Shown here in pieces: positions 1 through 7,828 of a stretch of 48,281 bases of DNA (the stretch's first letter is position 1; every line of letters starts with the position of its first letter). Source of the stretch: Hyphomonadaceae bacterium (lineage in GTDB: Bacteria > Pseudomonadota > Alphaproteobacteria > Caulobacterales > Hyphomonadaceae). The notes beneath the pieces are model-generated. The model was given only the letters and a program-made list of their open reading frames with translations, did no database searches and was not told where the DNA came from. The translations under genes and the position numbers were made by a program. The DNA is taken from positions 1 to 48,281 of the forward strand of contig JALEGE010000142.1 in NCBI GenBank assembly GCA_022760335.1, read 5' to 3'.

Positions 1-102
1 GCAGACACCTGCGAAGGCAGGTGTCCATGGACCAATATCTCAATCGGGAGCGCTTGGCTGCTTCTTTCGTCCATGGATGCCTGCCTGCGCAGGCATTCGC
101 GG
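1..102. repeat. 102-bp two-hairpin intergenic repeat, copy 1
   Basis: First of four copies in the window. The left hairpin is GACACCTGC/GCAGGTGTC with loop GAAG (4-25). The right hairpin is ATGCCTGC/GCAGGCAT with loop CTGC. Both are followed on the inner side by CCATGGA, so the whole unit is an imperfect inverted repeat. It lies beyond the 3' end of the SCO gene. It begins at the window edge, so its left limit is inferred from the other copies. Confidence 0.85.
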
Positions 103-133
103 ATTTCTCATATGCTCCCAAACAGACACACTC

Positions 134-736
134 CTAACCCAGATGCTCCACCAGGCATTGAGAGATCGACTCGGGCGTATCCTCATGGGTGAAGAAGGTT
201 TTCAGCTGCCAGTCCTCATCCATCAGGTAGAGGATCGAGGTGTGGTCCATTGTGTATTCGGTATAACTCTCCGGAGCATCCACACGGTTATAATCGGCCC
301 GGAAGGCATCGGCAGCCGCGCGCACAGCTTCCGGTGTTCCGGTCAGGCCCTTTAGCCCCTCGGGAAAAGCATCATTGCCGACATAGCGGGCCATGGCTTC
401 GGGCGTGTCGCGCTCTGGGTCCACACTGATCAACACGGTCTGCGGCGGCGCCACGTCCTCGGGCAATTGTGCCAGTGCCTGATCCACCGTGACCAGCGTC
501 ATCGGGCAGACATCAGGGCAATAGGTAAAGCCGAAATAGACCAGCGTCGGCCGGCCCTTGAAGTCTGCCTCGGTGACCGCTGCGCCTGTCTCATCGACCA
601 GCGCAAAAGGTCCGCCAATCTCGGCATATGCCCGTGTGGTGCAGCTTGCGCGTGCCCCGCCGGCGGTCGGCTCGGACGGGGCACCGCCGCAGGCAGCAAG
701 AGCGATCGCGGCGAAAAGGATTGATATCTTTTTCAT
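134..736 (-). CDS. SCO1/SenC/PrrC-type copper chaperone lipoprotein
   Basis: A 200-residue member of the SCO1/SenC family, thioredoxin-fold proteins that deliver copper to the CuA or CuB site of cytochrome oxidases on the outer face of the inner membrane. The N-terminus is a lipoprotein signal ending ALAAC (Cys16). The copper-binding CPDVC motif is at Cys73/Cys77 and the distal His ligand is His165 in MDHTSIL. The open frame continues far upstream over regB, but the ATG at 736 starts exactly at the signal peptide, so that start is chosen. It is divergent from regB across about 60 bp, matching the known senC/regBA linkage in Rhodobacter relatives. A shared control region is likely but not proved. 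The family call is firm; whether the role is oxidase assembly or redox signalling cannot be told. Confidence 0.93.
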   Translation of the reverse strand: MKKISILFAAIALAACGGAPSEPTAGGARASCTTRAYAEIGGPFALVDETGAAVTEADFKGRPTLVYFGFTYCPDVCPMTLVTVDQALAQLPEDVAPPQTVLISVDPERDTPEAMARYVGNDAFPEGLKGLTGTPEAVRAAADAFRADYNRVDAPESYTEYTMDHTSILYLMDEDWQLKTFFTHEDTPESISQCLVEHLG

Positions 737-796
737 TCCAGCGCCTATCGCGCAGCAAAGCCTCTTTGCACAGGCGGCGGCTTGCCACAGACTGGG

Positions 797-2194
797 ATGA
801 TGAGTGATTTCGCACAGCCGCAATCGGGCGGCATCGGCCTGAACGAAACCCTGTTCACGCTCGCCCCTGAAGGGCTCGGCAGCGCGCCTTCGGCGCTGGG
901 CCGCACGCGTTTGCGCACCTTCCTGGCCCTGCGTTGGATGGCGATTGCCGGCCAGTCCGCTGCAGTCCTGTTCGTCCATTTCGGCCTCGGTTATTCCCTG
1001 CCGCTCAGCGCCTGTCTTGCGGTGATTGCGGCCTCGGCCTGGCTGAATGTCCTGCTCTCCCTGTTCCTCGCCAGCCAGCGCCTGGTTCAGAACTGGGAAG
1101 CCGGACTGCATGTCGCCTTCGATATCCTGCAGCTCGCCGCCCTGATCGCGCTGACCGGCGGGCTTTCCAATCCCTTCCTGCTCCTGCTCGTCGCGCCCGT
1201 CACCGTGGCCGCGCTGATTGTACGCCCGCACGAAGCTGGACTGCTGGCGATATTCGCCCTGGTTTTGGCCATAGCTATGTTGAGACTGTCCGCGCCCCTC
1301 CCCTGGCCGGGCGAAACCTCGCCAGAGTTGCCCATGCTGTTCAAGATCGGTCATCTCGTCGCCCTTGCCACAGGCCTGACTTTCTTCGCCTTCTCCGCCC
1401 AACGCGTGAGCCAGGATGAGGCCCGGCTGGTACGCGCGCTCGATGCGGCCTCGGTGGTGATGGCGCGCGAACAGCGCCTGTCGGCCATCGGCGCCATGTC
1501 GGCCATGACCGCTCATGAGCTCGGCACGCCGCTGGCCACCATTCATCTCGTCGCCAAGGAGATGGCCGCTCAGCTTTCCCCCGATGATCCCCTGTCGGAA
1601 GACGCACAACTGCTCGCCGAACAGGCCGAACGTTGCCGCAACATCCTCCGCAAACTCGGCGAGGCGCGCGAGGCCAGCGATATTGTCCACGCCACCATGC
1701 CCATCCGCGCGCTGGTGGAAGAAGCTGCCGAACCCTATCGCGGTCTCGGCATAACCATAGATGTGCGCTATGGCCCCAGTCCCGGCGGCGAGGACACCGC
1801 CCCGATGTTGCGCCGCAGCCCGGAAGTGCTCCACGCGCTCAGCGCCTTTATCGAGAACGCCGTCAGCTTCGCCGAGACTCGCGTTTCGGCCGTCGCCACA
1901 TGGACCGATGACCAGATCACCGTGGTCATCTCCGATGATGGCCCGGGCTTCGCGCCCGAAGTCTTGCCCAAGCTTGGTGAGCCCTATGTCTCCCAGCGCA
2001 GCGAGGCGCATATGGGCGGTGGCGACATGGGACTTGGCTTCTTCATTGCAAAGACCCTGATCGAGCAGACCGGCGGACGCGTAGCCACGCGTAACCGCAC
2101 CCCACCAGGCCATGGCGCAGTCGTTCAGGCACTTTGGCCGCGCAGCCGGTTGGAAGCTCCGCAAAATAAGATTATACAGGCCCGTTATGACTGA
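797..2194 (+). CDS. regB: RegB/PrrB/ActS redox-sensing histidine kinase
   Basis: A 465-residue membrane histidine kinase that senses respiratory redox state and phosphorylates RegA. About six hydrophobic segments fill residues 40-200. They contain the quinone-box heptapeptide GGLSNPF (121-127), which in RegB binds ubiquinone. The H-box is AHELGTPLATI with phospho-accepting His240. The redox cysteine of this family is present at Cys280 in ERCRNIL. The ATPase domain shows ENAVSFA and DDGPGF motifs and a GLGFFIAKTL G-box. A TTG at 782 is an alternative start; ATG 797 or 800 is preferred. The stop overlaps the regA start by 8 bp (ATGACTGA), which implies translational coupling. All diagnostic residues are intact. 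Confidence 0.95.
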   Translation: MMSDFAQPQSGGIGLNETLFTLAPEGLGSAPSALGRTRLRTFLALRWMAIAGQSAAVLFVHFGLGYSLPLSACLAVIAASAWLNVLLSLFLASQRLVQNWEAGLHVAFDILQLAALIALTGGLSNPFLLLLVAPVTVAALIVRPHEAGLLAIFALVLAIAMLRLSAPLPWPGETSPELPMLFKIGHLVALATGLTFFAFSAQRVSQDEARLVRALDAASVVMAREQRLSAIGAMSAMTAHELGTPLATIHLVAKEMAAQLSPDDPLSEDAQLLAEQAERCRNILRKLGEAREASDIVHATMPIRALVEEAAEPYRGLGITIDVRYGPSPGGEDTAPMLRRSPEVLHALSAFIENAVSFAETRVSAVATWTDDQITVVISDDGPGFAPEVLPKLGEPYVSQRSEAHMGGGDMGLGFFIAKTLIEQTGGRVATRNRTPPGHGAVVQALWPRSRLEAPQNKIIQARYD

Positions 2195-2777
2195 TATCTC
2201 CCGACCCGACCGCCCGGTGACCGTGACCCTTCACGAGAGCCTGAAAGGCGTTGAAGATCGCACCTGCCTCGTCCTCGACGATGATGGACCCTTTCTTCAG
2301 CGTCTCGCCCGCGCCCTCACTCAGCGTGGTTTCCTCGTCTCCGCCGTCTCTTCTGCCGGAGAGGCCAAGGATATTGCCCGCCTCAACCCGCCCGCCTTTG
2401 CGGTGCTCGACCTGCGCCTGGAAGATGGCTCGGGCCTGGATGTCGTGCAGGTTTTGCACGAATATCGCCCCGAGGCGCGCGCGGTGATCCTCACCGGCTA
2501 TGGCGCCATCGCCACGGCTGTGGCCGCGGTGAAGGCCGGCGCGGTGGACTATCTCGCCAAGCCCGCAGACGTGGAAGACATCGTCAAGGCGCTGGCCGCC
2601 AGCCCCGATGAAAAGCCCGCCCCGCCGGACAATCCCATGAGCGCCGACCGCGTGCGGTGGGAGCATATCCAGCGCGTCTATGAGCTGTGCAATCACAATG
2701 TCTCCGAGACCGCCCGGCGCCTGAACATGCACCGGCGCACGCTCCAGCGCATTTTGGCCAAGCGCGCCCCGCGCTGA
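2187..2777 (+). CDS. regA: RegA/PrrA/ActR response regulator
   Basis: A 196-residue DNA-binding regulator that controls respiration, carbon and nitrogen genes in response to RegB. The receiver domain has DDD at 31-33, phospho-accepting Asp75 in AVLDLRLED, Thr103 in ILTGYG and Lys125 in DYLAKP. The C-terminal Fis-type helix-turn-helix (about 165-190, VSETARRLNMHRRTLQRIL) is almost invariant in the RegA family and identifies it. ATG 2187 is chosen because it starts the conserved N-terminus and overlaps the regB stop. The frame is open further upstream inside regB, but that part is not family sequence. Confidence 0.96.
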   Translation: MTDISRPDRPVTVTLHESLKGVEDRTCLVLDDDGPFLQRLARALTQRGFLVSAVSSAGEAKDIARLNPPAFAVLDLRLEDGSGLDVVQVLHEYRPEARAVILTGYGAIATAVAAVKAGAVDYLAKPADVEDIVKALAASPDEKPAPPDNPMSADRVRWEHIQRVYELCNHNVSETARRLNMHRRTLQRILAKRAPR

Positions 2778-2796
2778 ACCCAATCTGAGCGCCCGC

Positions 2797-3210
2797 ATGA
2801 AACGTCTCCTCTTCACTCTGCTCGCTGGCCTCTTCGCCGCCCATGCTCAGGCCACCCCGCTTGACCAGATTGTTGGCGACACCTGCATGGACCTGATCAG
2901 CGTTGAGAAAAGCGCGATCGAGGAGTTGGGGCGCGGCGGGGTAACGCCGGATCAGTTCTGCACCTGCTATGGCGCCGAGGCCGCCGCACTGGGCCGGCAA
3001 ACCGGCAAGCTGCATGTCAGGATCCTGCAAACCGCCATGGATATTCGCGCGAACGAAGGAATTGACGGCCTGGCGGCGATCCGCCAGCTGAACCGGCGCA
3101 CCCGCAATGGCGAGTCGGCCTTCACCGAAGACCAGATGGACGCTTGGGACGACCTCTTCGATGATAGCTTCGGTCTCACCCAGTCCGGCGAAGCCTGCGG
3201 CGCCTCCTGA
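2797..3210 (+). CDS. exported hypothetical protein
   Basis: A 137-residue protein that I do not recognise. It starts with a clear Sec signal peptide (MKRLLFTLLAGLFAAHAQA) and the mature part is mostly helical and charged. It contains four cysteines, one in DTCMDL, two in FCTCYG and one near the C-terminus, which suggests disulfides in the periplasm. It follows regA by 19 bp in the same direction and could be the third gene of that operon. A strong hairpin overlaps its stop codon. Function is unknown. Confidence 0.75.
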   Translation: MKRLLFTLLAGLFAAHAQATPLDQIVGDTCMDLISVEKSAIEELGRGGVTPDQFCTCYGAEAAALGRQTGKLHVRILQTAMDIRANEGIDGLAAIRQLNRRTRNGESAFTEDQMDAWDDLFDDSFGLTQSGEACGAS

Positions 3211-3236
3211 AGCATCGGTCTTCCGACCGTTGCTTC
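3209..3236 (+). terminator. hairpin at the end of the regBA operon
   Basis: GAAGCA-T-CGGTC, loop TTCC, GACCG-T-TGCTTC forms an 11-pair stem with one T-T mismatch. It overlaps the stop codon of the exported protein. There is no long T run after it, so termination is inferred from position and stem strength. Confidence 0.5.
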
Positions 3237-3296
3237 AGCTTCTTGTTGACCGCGAGCTTTCGTTCGCAAACGTTTCCCTTTGCTCCGAAGGTGCTT

Positions 3297-3896
3297 TTAC
3301 GGCGGCGCATTGAGCACCGCCAGCGCCCCGGAATGGGCAAGCCGCAGCGCCGAGCCATCCAGATCATGGAGATCCGCCGGCAGGCCCGGCGGCGCCCCGG
3401 GCCGCAAGGGGCTGGTGCGCCCGGCCCGCGTCGATCCGATCAGCCGCCGCGCCATGAGGCGCGCATAGCGCTCCGGTTCGGCGATGAGGGCCTGGAGCCC
3501 CGCCACACGCCGGGCAAGATGAGCCGTGGACACCCAGCCGGGCGCCTCGAATGCCATGCCTGCCCCAGCCCCTGGCGCGGCGCACGGGCCCGCCAGATCC
3601 AGCCGGTCAACCAGCGCCAGACAGACCCGCCGCGCCCCCAGCCCGGCCCGTACCCGCGCCGCGCCGCACGGCGCCGGCCCACGCCGCACCGCCGCCACAC
3701 CCAGCTCGGCAGCCCGGCAAATCAACAACCGCCGCGCCAGTGCCTCAGCCAACCGAACCTGCCGCACCGCCCCAACAAACACCGCCCGCCCGAGCCACCC
3801 CCGCGCGGGCAAAACCAACGCCCAAACCCCCGCCACCAGCAGCACAAGCCGCTGCCAGCTCCAGTCGCTTTGTTCGGGGGTGAGCCAGTGTTTCAT
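3297..3896 (-). CDS. hypothetical membrane-associated protein, very GC-rich
   Basis: A 199-residue Ala/Arg/Gly-rich protein that I do not recognise. One hydrophobic segment (about residues 17-37, RLVLLVAGVWALVLPA) could be a membrane anchor, followed by an Arg-rich helical region with several Cys and a C-terminal part around SGALAVLNAPP. The extreme GC keeps several frames open at once, so the strand is not certain. The minus-strand frame is preferred because it gives a compact protein with one hydrophobic helix near the N-terminus and a plausible ATG at 3896. Confidence 0.55.
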   Translation of the reverse strand: MKHWLTPEQSDWSWQRLVLLVAGVWALVLPARGWLGRAVFVGAVRQVRLAEALARRLLICRAAELGVAAVRRGPAPCGAARVRAGLGARRVCLALVDRLDLAGPCAAPGAGAGMAFEAPGWVSTAHLARRVAGLQALIAEPERYARLMARRLIGSTRAGRTSPLRPGAPPGLPADLHDLDGSALRLAHSGALAVLNAPP

Positions 3897-3993
3897 GGCG
3901 TGGGAGTATAGGGGCGGGGAGAAGGGGGCGGATTGGTGTGATGCTTGAGCGTAAGATCAAACAACAGTCTCACATCAGGCTAGCAGCAAACTT

Positions 3994-4554
3994 TCAAACA
4001 TCAGGGATCGCGATCCTATGAATTCCCTGCTGTGCAAGTATCCGGTATCCGGCATGATTACGAGCGACTGACAAAAGACAGGGCTCTATAATATTTTTCT
4101 CACGAACAAGATAATTCTCAATACCAACATTGAATAATGTATGATCACCTGAAGGAGTTTGCGAAAGAACACATGCTTCTAAGTTTGAATTTGCGCTAGC
4201 TATCATCGGCAAACCTGCTGGTGAACTTAGAGAAACATCCAACCCAAGTTCTTCAGCTTTATCATTATCGCGCCCAGAATTAGTTCCACAATAAAGCGCG
4301 GCATGTGCGAGGCCTGGACCAGGAACTGCTATCACCAACTTCTTGGTCAATTGAAGCAAGCGATGAGCTTCATGTCGACGCTCAATTGCAAAGCATATAG
4401 ATGGTGGCTTGTAAGCGGAATGAGCCGCGAAACAAAGAGTAGTTATATTACAACCTGATTTGTTATCAGAAGGGATCACAGCCAAAATGATCCGGGAGGG
4501 CTGAAAGTATTCACGAAATTCTTGCCGCTTAATTGACTTGAATGGTTCACTCAT
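3994..4554 (-). CDS. flavin-reductase-like (FMN split-barrel) protein
   Basis: A 186-residue protein resembling the flavin reductase/flavoredoxin family, which binds FMN in a split barrel. Family-like signatures are NITTLCFAAHSAYKPPSICFAI in the first third and the C-terminal SGDHTLFNVGI, equivalent to the GDHtlf motif. It lies directly downstream of the dCTP-deaminase-fold gene: ATG 4554 leaves a 4-bp gap, while a GTG at 4569 would overlap it. The two are almost certainly cotranscribed. Base composition is clearly more AT-rich than the flanking core genes, suggesting acquisition by transfer. The substrate or reductase partner cannot be inferred. Confidence 0.75.
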   Translation of the reverse strand: MSEPFKSIKRQEFREYFQPSRIILAVIPSDNKSGCNITTLCFAAHSAYKPPSICFAIERRHEAHRLLQLTKKLVIAVPGPGLAHAALYCGTNSGRDNDKAEELGLDVSLSSPAGLPMIASANSNLEACVLSQTPSGDHTLFNVGIENYLVREKNIIEPCLLSVARNHAGYRILAQQGIHRIAIPDV

Positions 4555-4558
4555 TGGC

Positions 4559-5512
4559 TTAGTCCGCACCTAAGACTGTTTTCACCGACTGACGCATCGT
4601 GCGAGTAAGGAATGAGGCGATAACAGGAACCGCAACCACAACGAAGCTGGTTATAGGGCTTTCGATCCAAGGCCTAAGGTCACTATCCCCAGGTAAGTGT
4701 TTGAGCATAAGTGATTGAGCAAGCAACAGACCTCCGGCACCCAATATCACTAAACCAATTACACGATGAAGAAATAAGGATTGCTTTAGCTTTTGGAATT
4801 CCTCGTGAAAATTCTCAAACGCATGGGTATGTCTATCCATAACCAATATTCTTTGATCCAGATCGCGTAATTTACGAGCGTCGCCTACCTCATCGAAGTA
4901 CTTCTCTCGTTTTTCGGGCCATGGGAAGTTCCTACTTTCAACTTCGCTAGGGCGTACTGACAGCCGTCCGCCATGCTTTTCTTTTACCGGCTGATCAAAG
5001 GCGAAAATCTGCAACCGTGCGATTGCTGTTCCAAGTGGAATTCGAACAACCTTACCAGATGCATTGAACGCTACTAAGTGCAGCGTATCTCCATTGGATT
5101 CTGGAGCGGGACCATAGCCTGGATCAATATAAGTACTCTCAACAAACAAGCCCTTAAGGAATAGCTGCCCCCTAGCGAAAACAAACCCCATCATATCTTC
5201 AGGCATGAAAACTTTTTCATGAGTAAAAAGCTGACACATTTGCATAGGATTCAAACAAAGCCAGACTTTTCCGTCCGCTTCTTCAACAGTGTAAGCTTGG
5301 TGCTCGAGCGTCTCTTCAGACTCTAGCTGAAGTTGGGGCAAGCGCTCTCCAGCAAGAGTTCTGCCATAACCAAGTGTCAATTCATACGAAGTGTGGCGTA
5401 CACGGTCCTCATCATATTGAGATTTTCCCAGCACATAGTTTTTGTCATCCGGCAACATCCGCCAGTCAACATCCGTCAATATTCGTGCATTTGTTCCAAG
5501 CACACCCGACAT
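4559..5512 (-). CDS. membrane-anchored dCTP deaminase/dUTPase-fold protein
   Basis: A 317-residue protein. Residues 1-175 resemble the dCTP deaminase/dUTPase superfamily, best seen in the conserved IDPGYG turn (129-134) followed by LHLVAFNASGKVVRIPLG and IARLQIFAFDQPV. The catalytic serine/arginine stretch (GRSSLAR in Dcd) is here ARGQLFLKG, and the glutamate expected in the LEFYN position is not seen, so catalysis is doubtful. A charged, probably coiled-coil linker (about 205-248) leads to two transmembrane helices (251-271 and 286-303). It heads a two-gene AT-rich unit with the flavin-reductase-like gene and is divergent from nrdB. A nucleotide-sensing membrane protein is an inference. Confidence 0.72.
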   Translation of the reverse strand: MSGVLGTNARILTDVDWRMLPDDKNYVLGKSQYDEDRVRHTSYELTLGYGRTLAGERLPQLQLESEETLEHQAYTVEEADGKVWLCLNPMQMCQLFTHEKVFMPEDMMGFVFARGQLFLKGLFVESTYIDPGYGPAPESNGDTLHLVAFNASGKVVRIPLGTAIARLQIFAFDQPVKEKHGGRLSVRPSEVESRNFPWPEKREKYFDEVGDARKLRDLDQRILVMDRHTHAFENFHEEFQKLKQSLFLHRVIGLVILGAGGLLLAQSLMLKHLPGDSDLRPWIESPITSFVVVAVPVIASFLTRTMRQSVKTVLGAD

Positions 5513-5660
5513 TTGCAGCCCCTTCCAGCTATCGCCCCAAAACTAAAAACCACTACATCAATCCATTGCTTGCGCAACGATGCATCTTCTAGACTCCCAG
5601 TACTGGCACCGCGTTTAAAGCCATCTTATATGACAAGTGGTTTTCACCGCCCCCAAAACC

Positions 5661-5669
5661 TGTGGACAA
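5661..5669 (-). promoter_or_regulatory. possible DnaA box upstream of nrdB
   Basis: TGTGGACAA, reverse complement TTGTCCACA, differs by one base from the strong DnaA box TTATCCACA. It lies about 100 bp upstream of nrdB. DnaA is known to control nrd genes in some bacteria; a single 9-mer match is weak evidence. Confidence 0.35.
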
Positions 5670-5726
5670 CCCCCTCCAATCCGCCCTTCACCCGCACATA
5701 CATCTTGCGTTAACCCACGCCTTCCA

Positions 5727-5742
5727 TCACCATATATAGTGT
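5727..5742 (+). promoter_or_regulatory. NrdR box upstream of nrdB
   Basis: TCACCATATATAGTGT matches 14 of 16 positions of the NrdR consensus acaCwAtATaTwGtgt, and ends 23 bp before the nrdB start codon. NrdR represses ribonucleotide reductase genes according to nucleotide status. The usual second box about 31 bp upstream is not convincing. Confidence 0.75.
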
Positions 5743-5765
5743 AATTCGCATGGATGGAGCACAAG

Positions 5766-6797
5766 ATGGCTGAGAACAGCGCCGATCGCCCGGGTCTGTT
5801 GACCCCCTCTTTCGCCTACAAGCCGTTCCGCTATCCCTGGGCCTATGAGTTCTGGAAGAAGCAGCAGCAGGTCCACTGGATGCCTGAAGAGGTGCCGCTG
5901 GGCGAGGACTGCAAGGACTGGGCGGTGAAACTGTCGGACAAGGAGCGCAACCTGCTGACGCAGATCTTCCGCTTCTTCACCCAGTCTGACGTGGAAGTCG
6001 GCGCGAATTATATGGAAAACTATATGCCTCTGTTCAAACCGACAGAGGTCTCCATGATGCTGGCCAGCTTCTCGAATATGGAGACGATCCATATCGCCGC
6101 CTATGCCCTGCTCCTGGAAACCATCGGCATGCCGGACTCTGAGTTTTCCGCCTTCATGGAATACCAGGAGATGGCCGCGAAACACGATTATCTCGGCCAG
6201 TTCGGCTGTGAGACCAATGAGGATATCGCGGTTTCCATGGCCGTGTTCGGCGCCTTCACCGAGGGCCTGCAGCTGTTTGCCAGCTTCGCCATGCTGATGA
6301 ACTTCCCGCGCTTCAACAAGATGAAGGGCATGGGCCAGATCGTCTCCTGGTCGGTGCGCGATGAGAGCCTGCATTGCGAGGGCATGATCAAGCTGTTCCA
6401 CACTTTCTGTGCGGAAACCGGCGTGATGACGCCCGAACTGGGCGAGAAGATCCGCGAATGTTGCCGCACCGTGGTCGCCCTGGAAGACAAGTTCATCGAG
6501 CTTGCCTTCGAGGCCGGCGAGGTGGAGGGCATGACGCCTGAGGATATCAAACAATATATCCGCTACATCGCCGACTGGCGCCTGGGACAGCTGAAGCTGG
6601 AGCCGATTTACGGCGTCGACAAACACCCGATCCCGTGGCTGACCGAGATCCTCAACGGCGTCGAGCACGCCAACTTCTTCGAGGCCCGCGCCACCGAATA
6701 TTCCAAGGGCGCCACCAAGGGCGACTGGCACGGCGAAGATGGCGTCTGGGGCCAGTTCGACCAGGTCATGTCCCGCCGGGAAACCGCCGCGCAGTAA
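5766..6797 (+). CDS. nrdB: class Ia ribonucleotide reductase beta subunit
   Basis: A 343-residue R2 subunit that holds the di-iron/tyrosyl-radical cofactor and reduces ribonucleotides together with NrdA. Metal ligands appear at Asp75, Glu106 and His109 (METIH), Glu166 (FTEGLQ), and Glu200 and His203 (RDESLHCEG). The radical Tyr113 is present (HIAAYALL), so the protein should be active. ATG 5766 is preferred over ATG 5754 because GGAG (5756-5759) sits 6 nt before it. nrdA is not in the window. Control by NrdR is likely from the box at 5727. A clear terminator follows. Confidence 0.97.
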   Translation: MAENSADRPGLLTPSFAYKPFRYPWAYEFWKKQQQVHWMPEEVPLGEDCKDWAVKLSDKERNLLTQIFRFFTQSDVEVGANYMENYMPLFKPTEVSMMLASFSNMETIHIAAYALLLETIGMPDSEFSAFMEYQEMAAKHDYLGQFGCETNEDIAVSMAVFGAFTEGLQLFASFAMLMNFPRFNKMKGMGQIVSWSVRDESLHCEGMIKLFHTFCAETGVMTPELGEKIRECCRTVVALEDKFIELAFEAGEVEGMTPEDIKQYIRYIADWRLGQLKLEPIYGVDKHPIPWLTEILNGVEHANFFEARATEYSKGATKGDWHGEDGVWGQFDQVMSRRETAAQ

Positions 6798-6820
6798 TGG
6801 AACCCCACCCCCGAAAACAC

Positions 6821-6854
6821 AAAAGAGCGCTGCCCCGAGGCGGCGCTCTTTTTG
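6821..6854 (+). terminator. rho-independent terminator of nrdB
   Basis: AAAAGAGCGCTGCC-CCGA-GGCGGCGCTCTTTTT forms a GC-rich stem followed by a T run, 24 bp after the nrdB stop. Confidence 0.88.
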
Positions 6855-6988
6855 CATCCGGCCCTGTAACGCCCTGATCCAGCCTCGGAAATGTCCAAGA
6901 TGAACAAGATGAAACAAGACGCTTCGCAGCTTGTTCACTTATGGTCGGCTATGCGGGGCGAGTGGCGAAATCAGCGGAGGCGCGCCCC

Positions 6989-7177
6989 ATGAAAGCTTTC
7001 TGGACCGGCCTGGCCATCGGCGCCTTTCTCAGCGCCCCAGCCCTGGCTTTCGGCAGCAAGGATACCGCCGAACCGGCCACCCCCGTCACCGCGCCGTGCG
7101 CACAGCAACCCCAGGCTGAGCCAACATACGCCCCGCCCAACACATGCCAGCCCGCCCCGGCGCACGCGCAGCGCTAG
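6989..7177 (+). CDS. small exported hypothetical protein
   Basis: A 62-residue protein. The first 20 residues form a signal peptide (MKAFWTGLAIGAFLSAPALA) and the mature part is Pro/Gln/Ala-rich with two cysteines. ATG 6989 is chosen over the upstream in-frame start because GCGGAGG lies 8 nt before it. There are no recognisable domains and the function is unknown. Its stop codon abuts the mosaic repeat at 7179. Confidence 0.6.
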   Translation: MKAFWTGLAIGAFLSAPALAFGSKDTAEPATPVTAPCAQQPQAEPTYAPPNTCQPAPAHAQR

Positions 7178-7178
7178 A

Positions 7179-7279
7179 GCGCCGGGCGAAAAAGTGGACT
7201 CCGGTTTTTCGCATGAGCCGGCGCGACCCCAAAAAACCCCAGAGCATCCAGCGTTTCACATATAATGCCCGATGCTCTA
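7179..7279. repeat. mosaic palindromic intergenic element
   Basis: Two nested hairpins: GCGCCGG-GCGAAAAA ... TTTTTCGC-ATGAG-CCGGCGC (7179-7224) and AGAGCATC ... GATGCTCT (7241-7278). Layout and wording resemble the intergenic mosaic (RIME-like) repeats common in alphaproteobacteria. It separates two convergent small genes and overlaps the stop codon of the lipoprotein at its right end. Confidence 0.7.
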
Positions 7280-7453
7280 GTCTTCATCCTCGCCGTCAAT
7301 CTCGTCCAGCGGATCGAAATCCCCGTCATCCTCGGTCAACTCTTCACCGGCGACATAGCCCGCCCCGATCGCGGCGGCCACACACCCCGTAAGCGACACC
7401 ATTCCGCCCAGCAGGATCGCCGCCCAGGCGGCCTTCTTCATCGGATCTTTCAT
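7277..7453 (-). CDS. small acidic lipoprotein
   Basis: A 58-residue protein with a lipoprotein signal ending SLTGC. After a short Gly/Ala stretch the rest is almost all Asp and Glu. ATG 7453 is chosen because GGAG lies 7 nt upstream; an ATG 18 bp further up lacks such a site. The acidic tail could bind cations, but no function can be assigned. Confidence 0.7.
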   Translation of the reverse strand: MKDPMKKAAWAAILLGGMVSLTGCVAAAIGAGYVAGEELTEDDGDFDPLDEIDGEDED

Positions 7454-7570
7454 CTCTTTCTCCTTATACAACCAATGTATTCAAGGTTTTGTACGCGAGA
7501 AAATGGCGCTGGATTGGCAAGGGGGATGAAACTTTGGTCACCCGGCAAGGGCAGGCCCGAGGCGCCAGCC

Positions 7571-7828
7571 TTACAGATCCGCTGCCCTCTCGGCCCGGGT
7601 GATGAGACTGAGATAGGCGGTGGAGTGCAGCGGATCGGGCGCAGGCGCGACAGCCGCCGCGGGCGTTTCCACCTCGGGCGCGGCCTCCTCATCATCCATC
7701 TCTGGTGCGTCCGGCCTGTCGCGCGCGGCGCCCTCATCAGACAGCGTCGCACCCGCGTCGAGCGGGCTCACCCGCCGTCTGAGACGGGCCGGATCCGGGC
7801 CAGGAAGTGCGGGCGGAGCAAGACGCAT
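7571..7828 (-). CDS. hypothetical protein, Pro/Ala/acidic
   Basis: An 85-residue protein starting MRLAPPALPGPDPARLRRR, with a disordered acidic and Ala-rich middle and a short ordered tail (HSTAYLSLITRAERAADL). ATG 7828 is the best start, as upstream in-frame sequence looks non-coding. It is probably a real short gene but has no domain I recognise. Confidence 0.45.
   Translation of the reverse strand: MRLAPPALPGPDPARLRRRVSPLDAGATLSDEGAARDRPDAPEMDDEEAAPEVETPAAAVAPAPDPLHSTAYLSLITRAERAADL

Noticed and set aside
737..2164. N-terminal extension of the SCO protein across regB
   Set aside because: The open frame continues, but the lipoprotein signal starts at 736 and the extension is antisense to regB.
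5690..5712. Second NrdR box paired with the one at 5727
   Set aside because: Few consensus positions match at the expected distance.
5727..6938. Minus-strand open frame opposite nrdB
   Set aside because: nrdB has all metal ligands, an NrdR box and a terminator on the plus strand. The opposite frame is a shadow.
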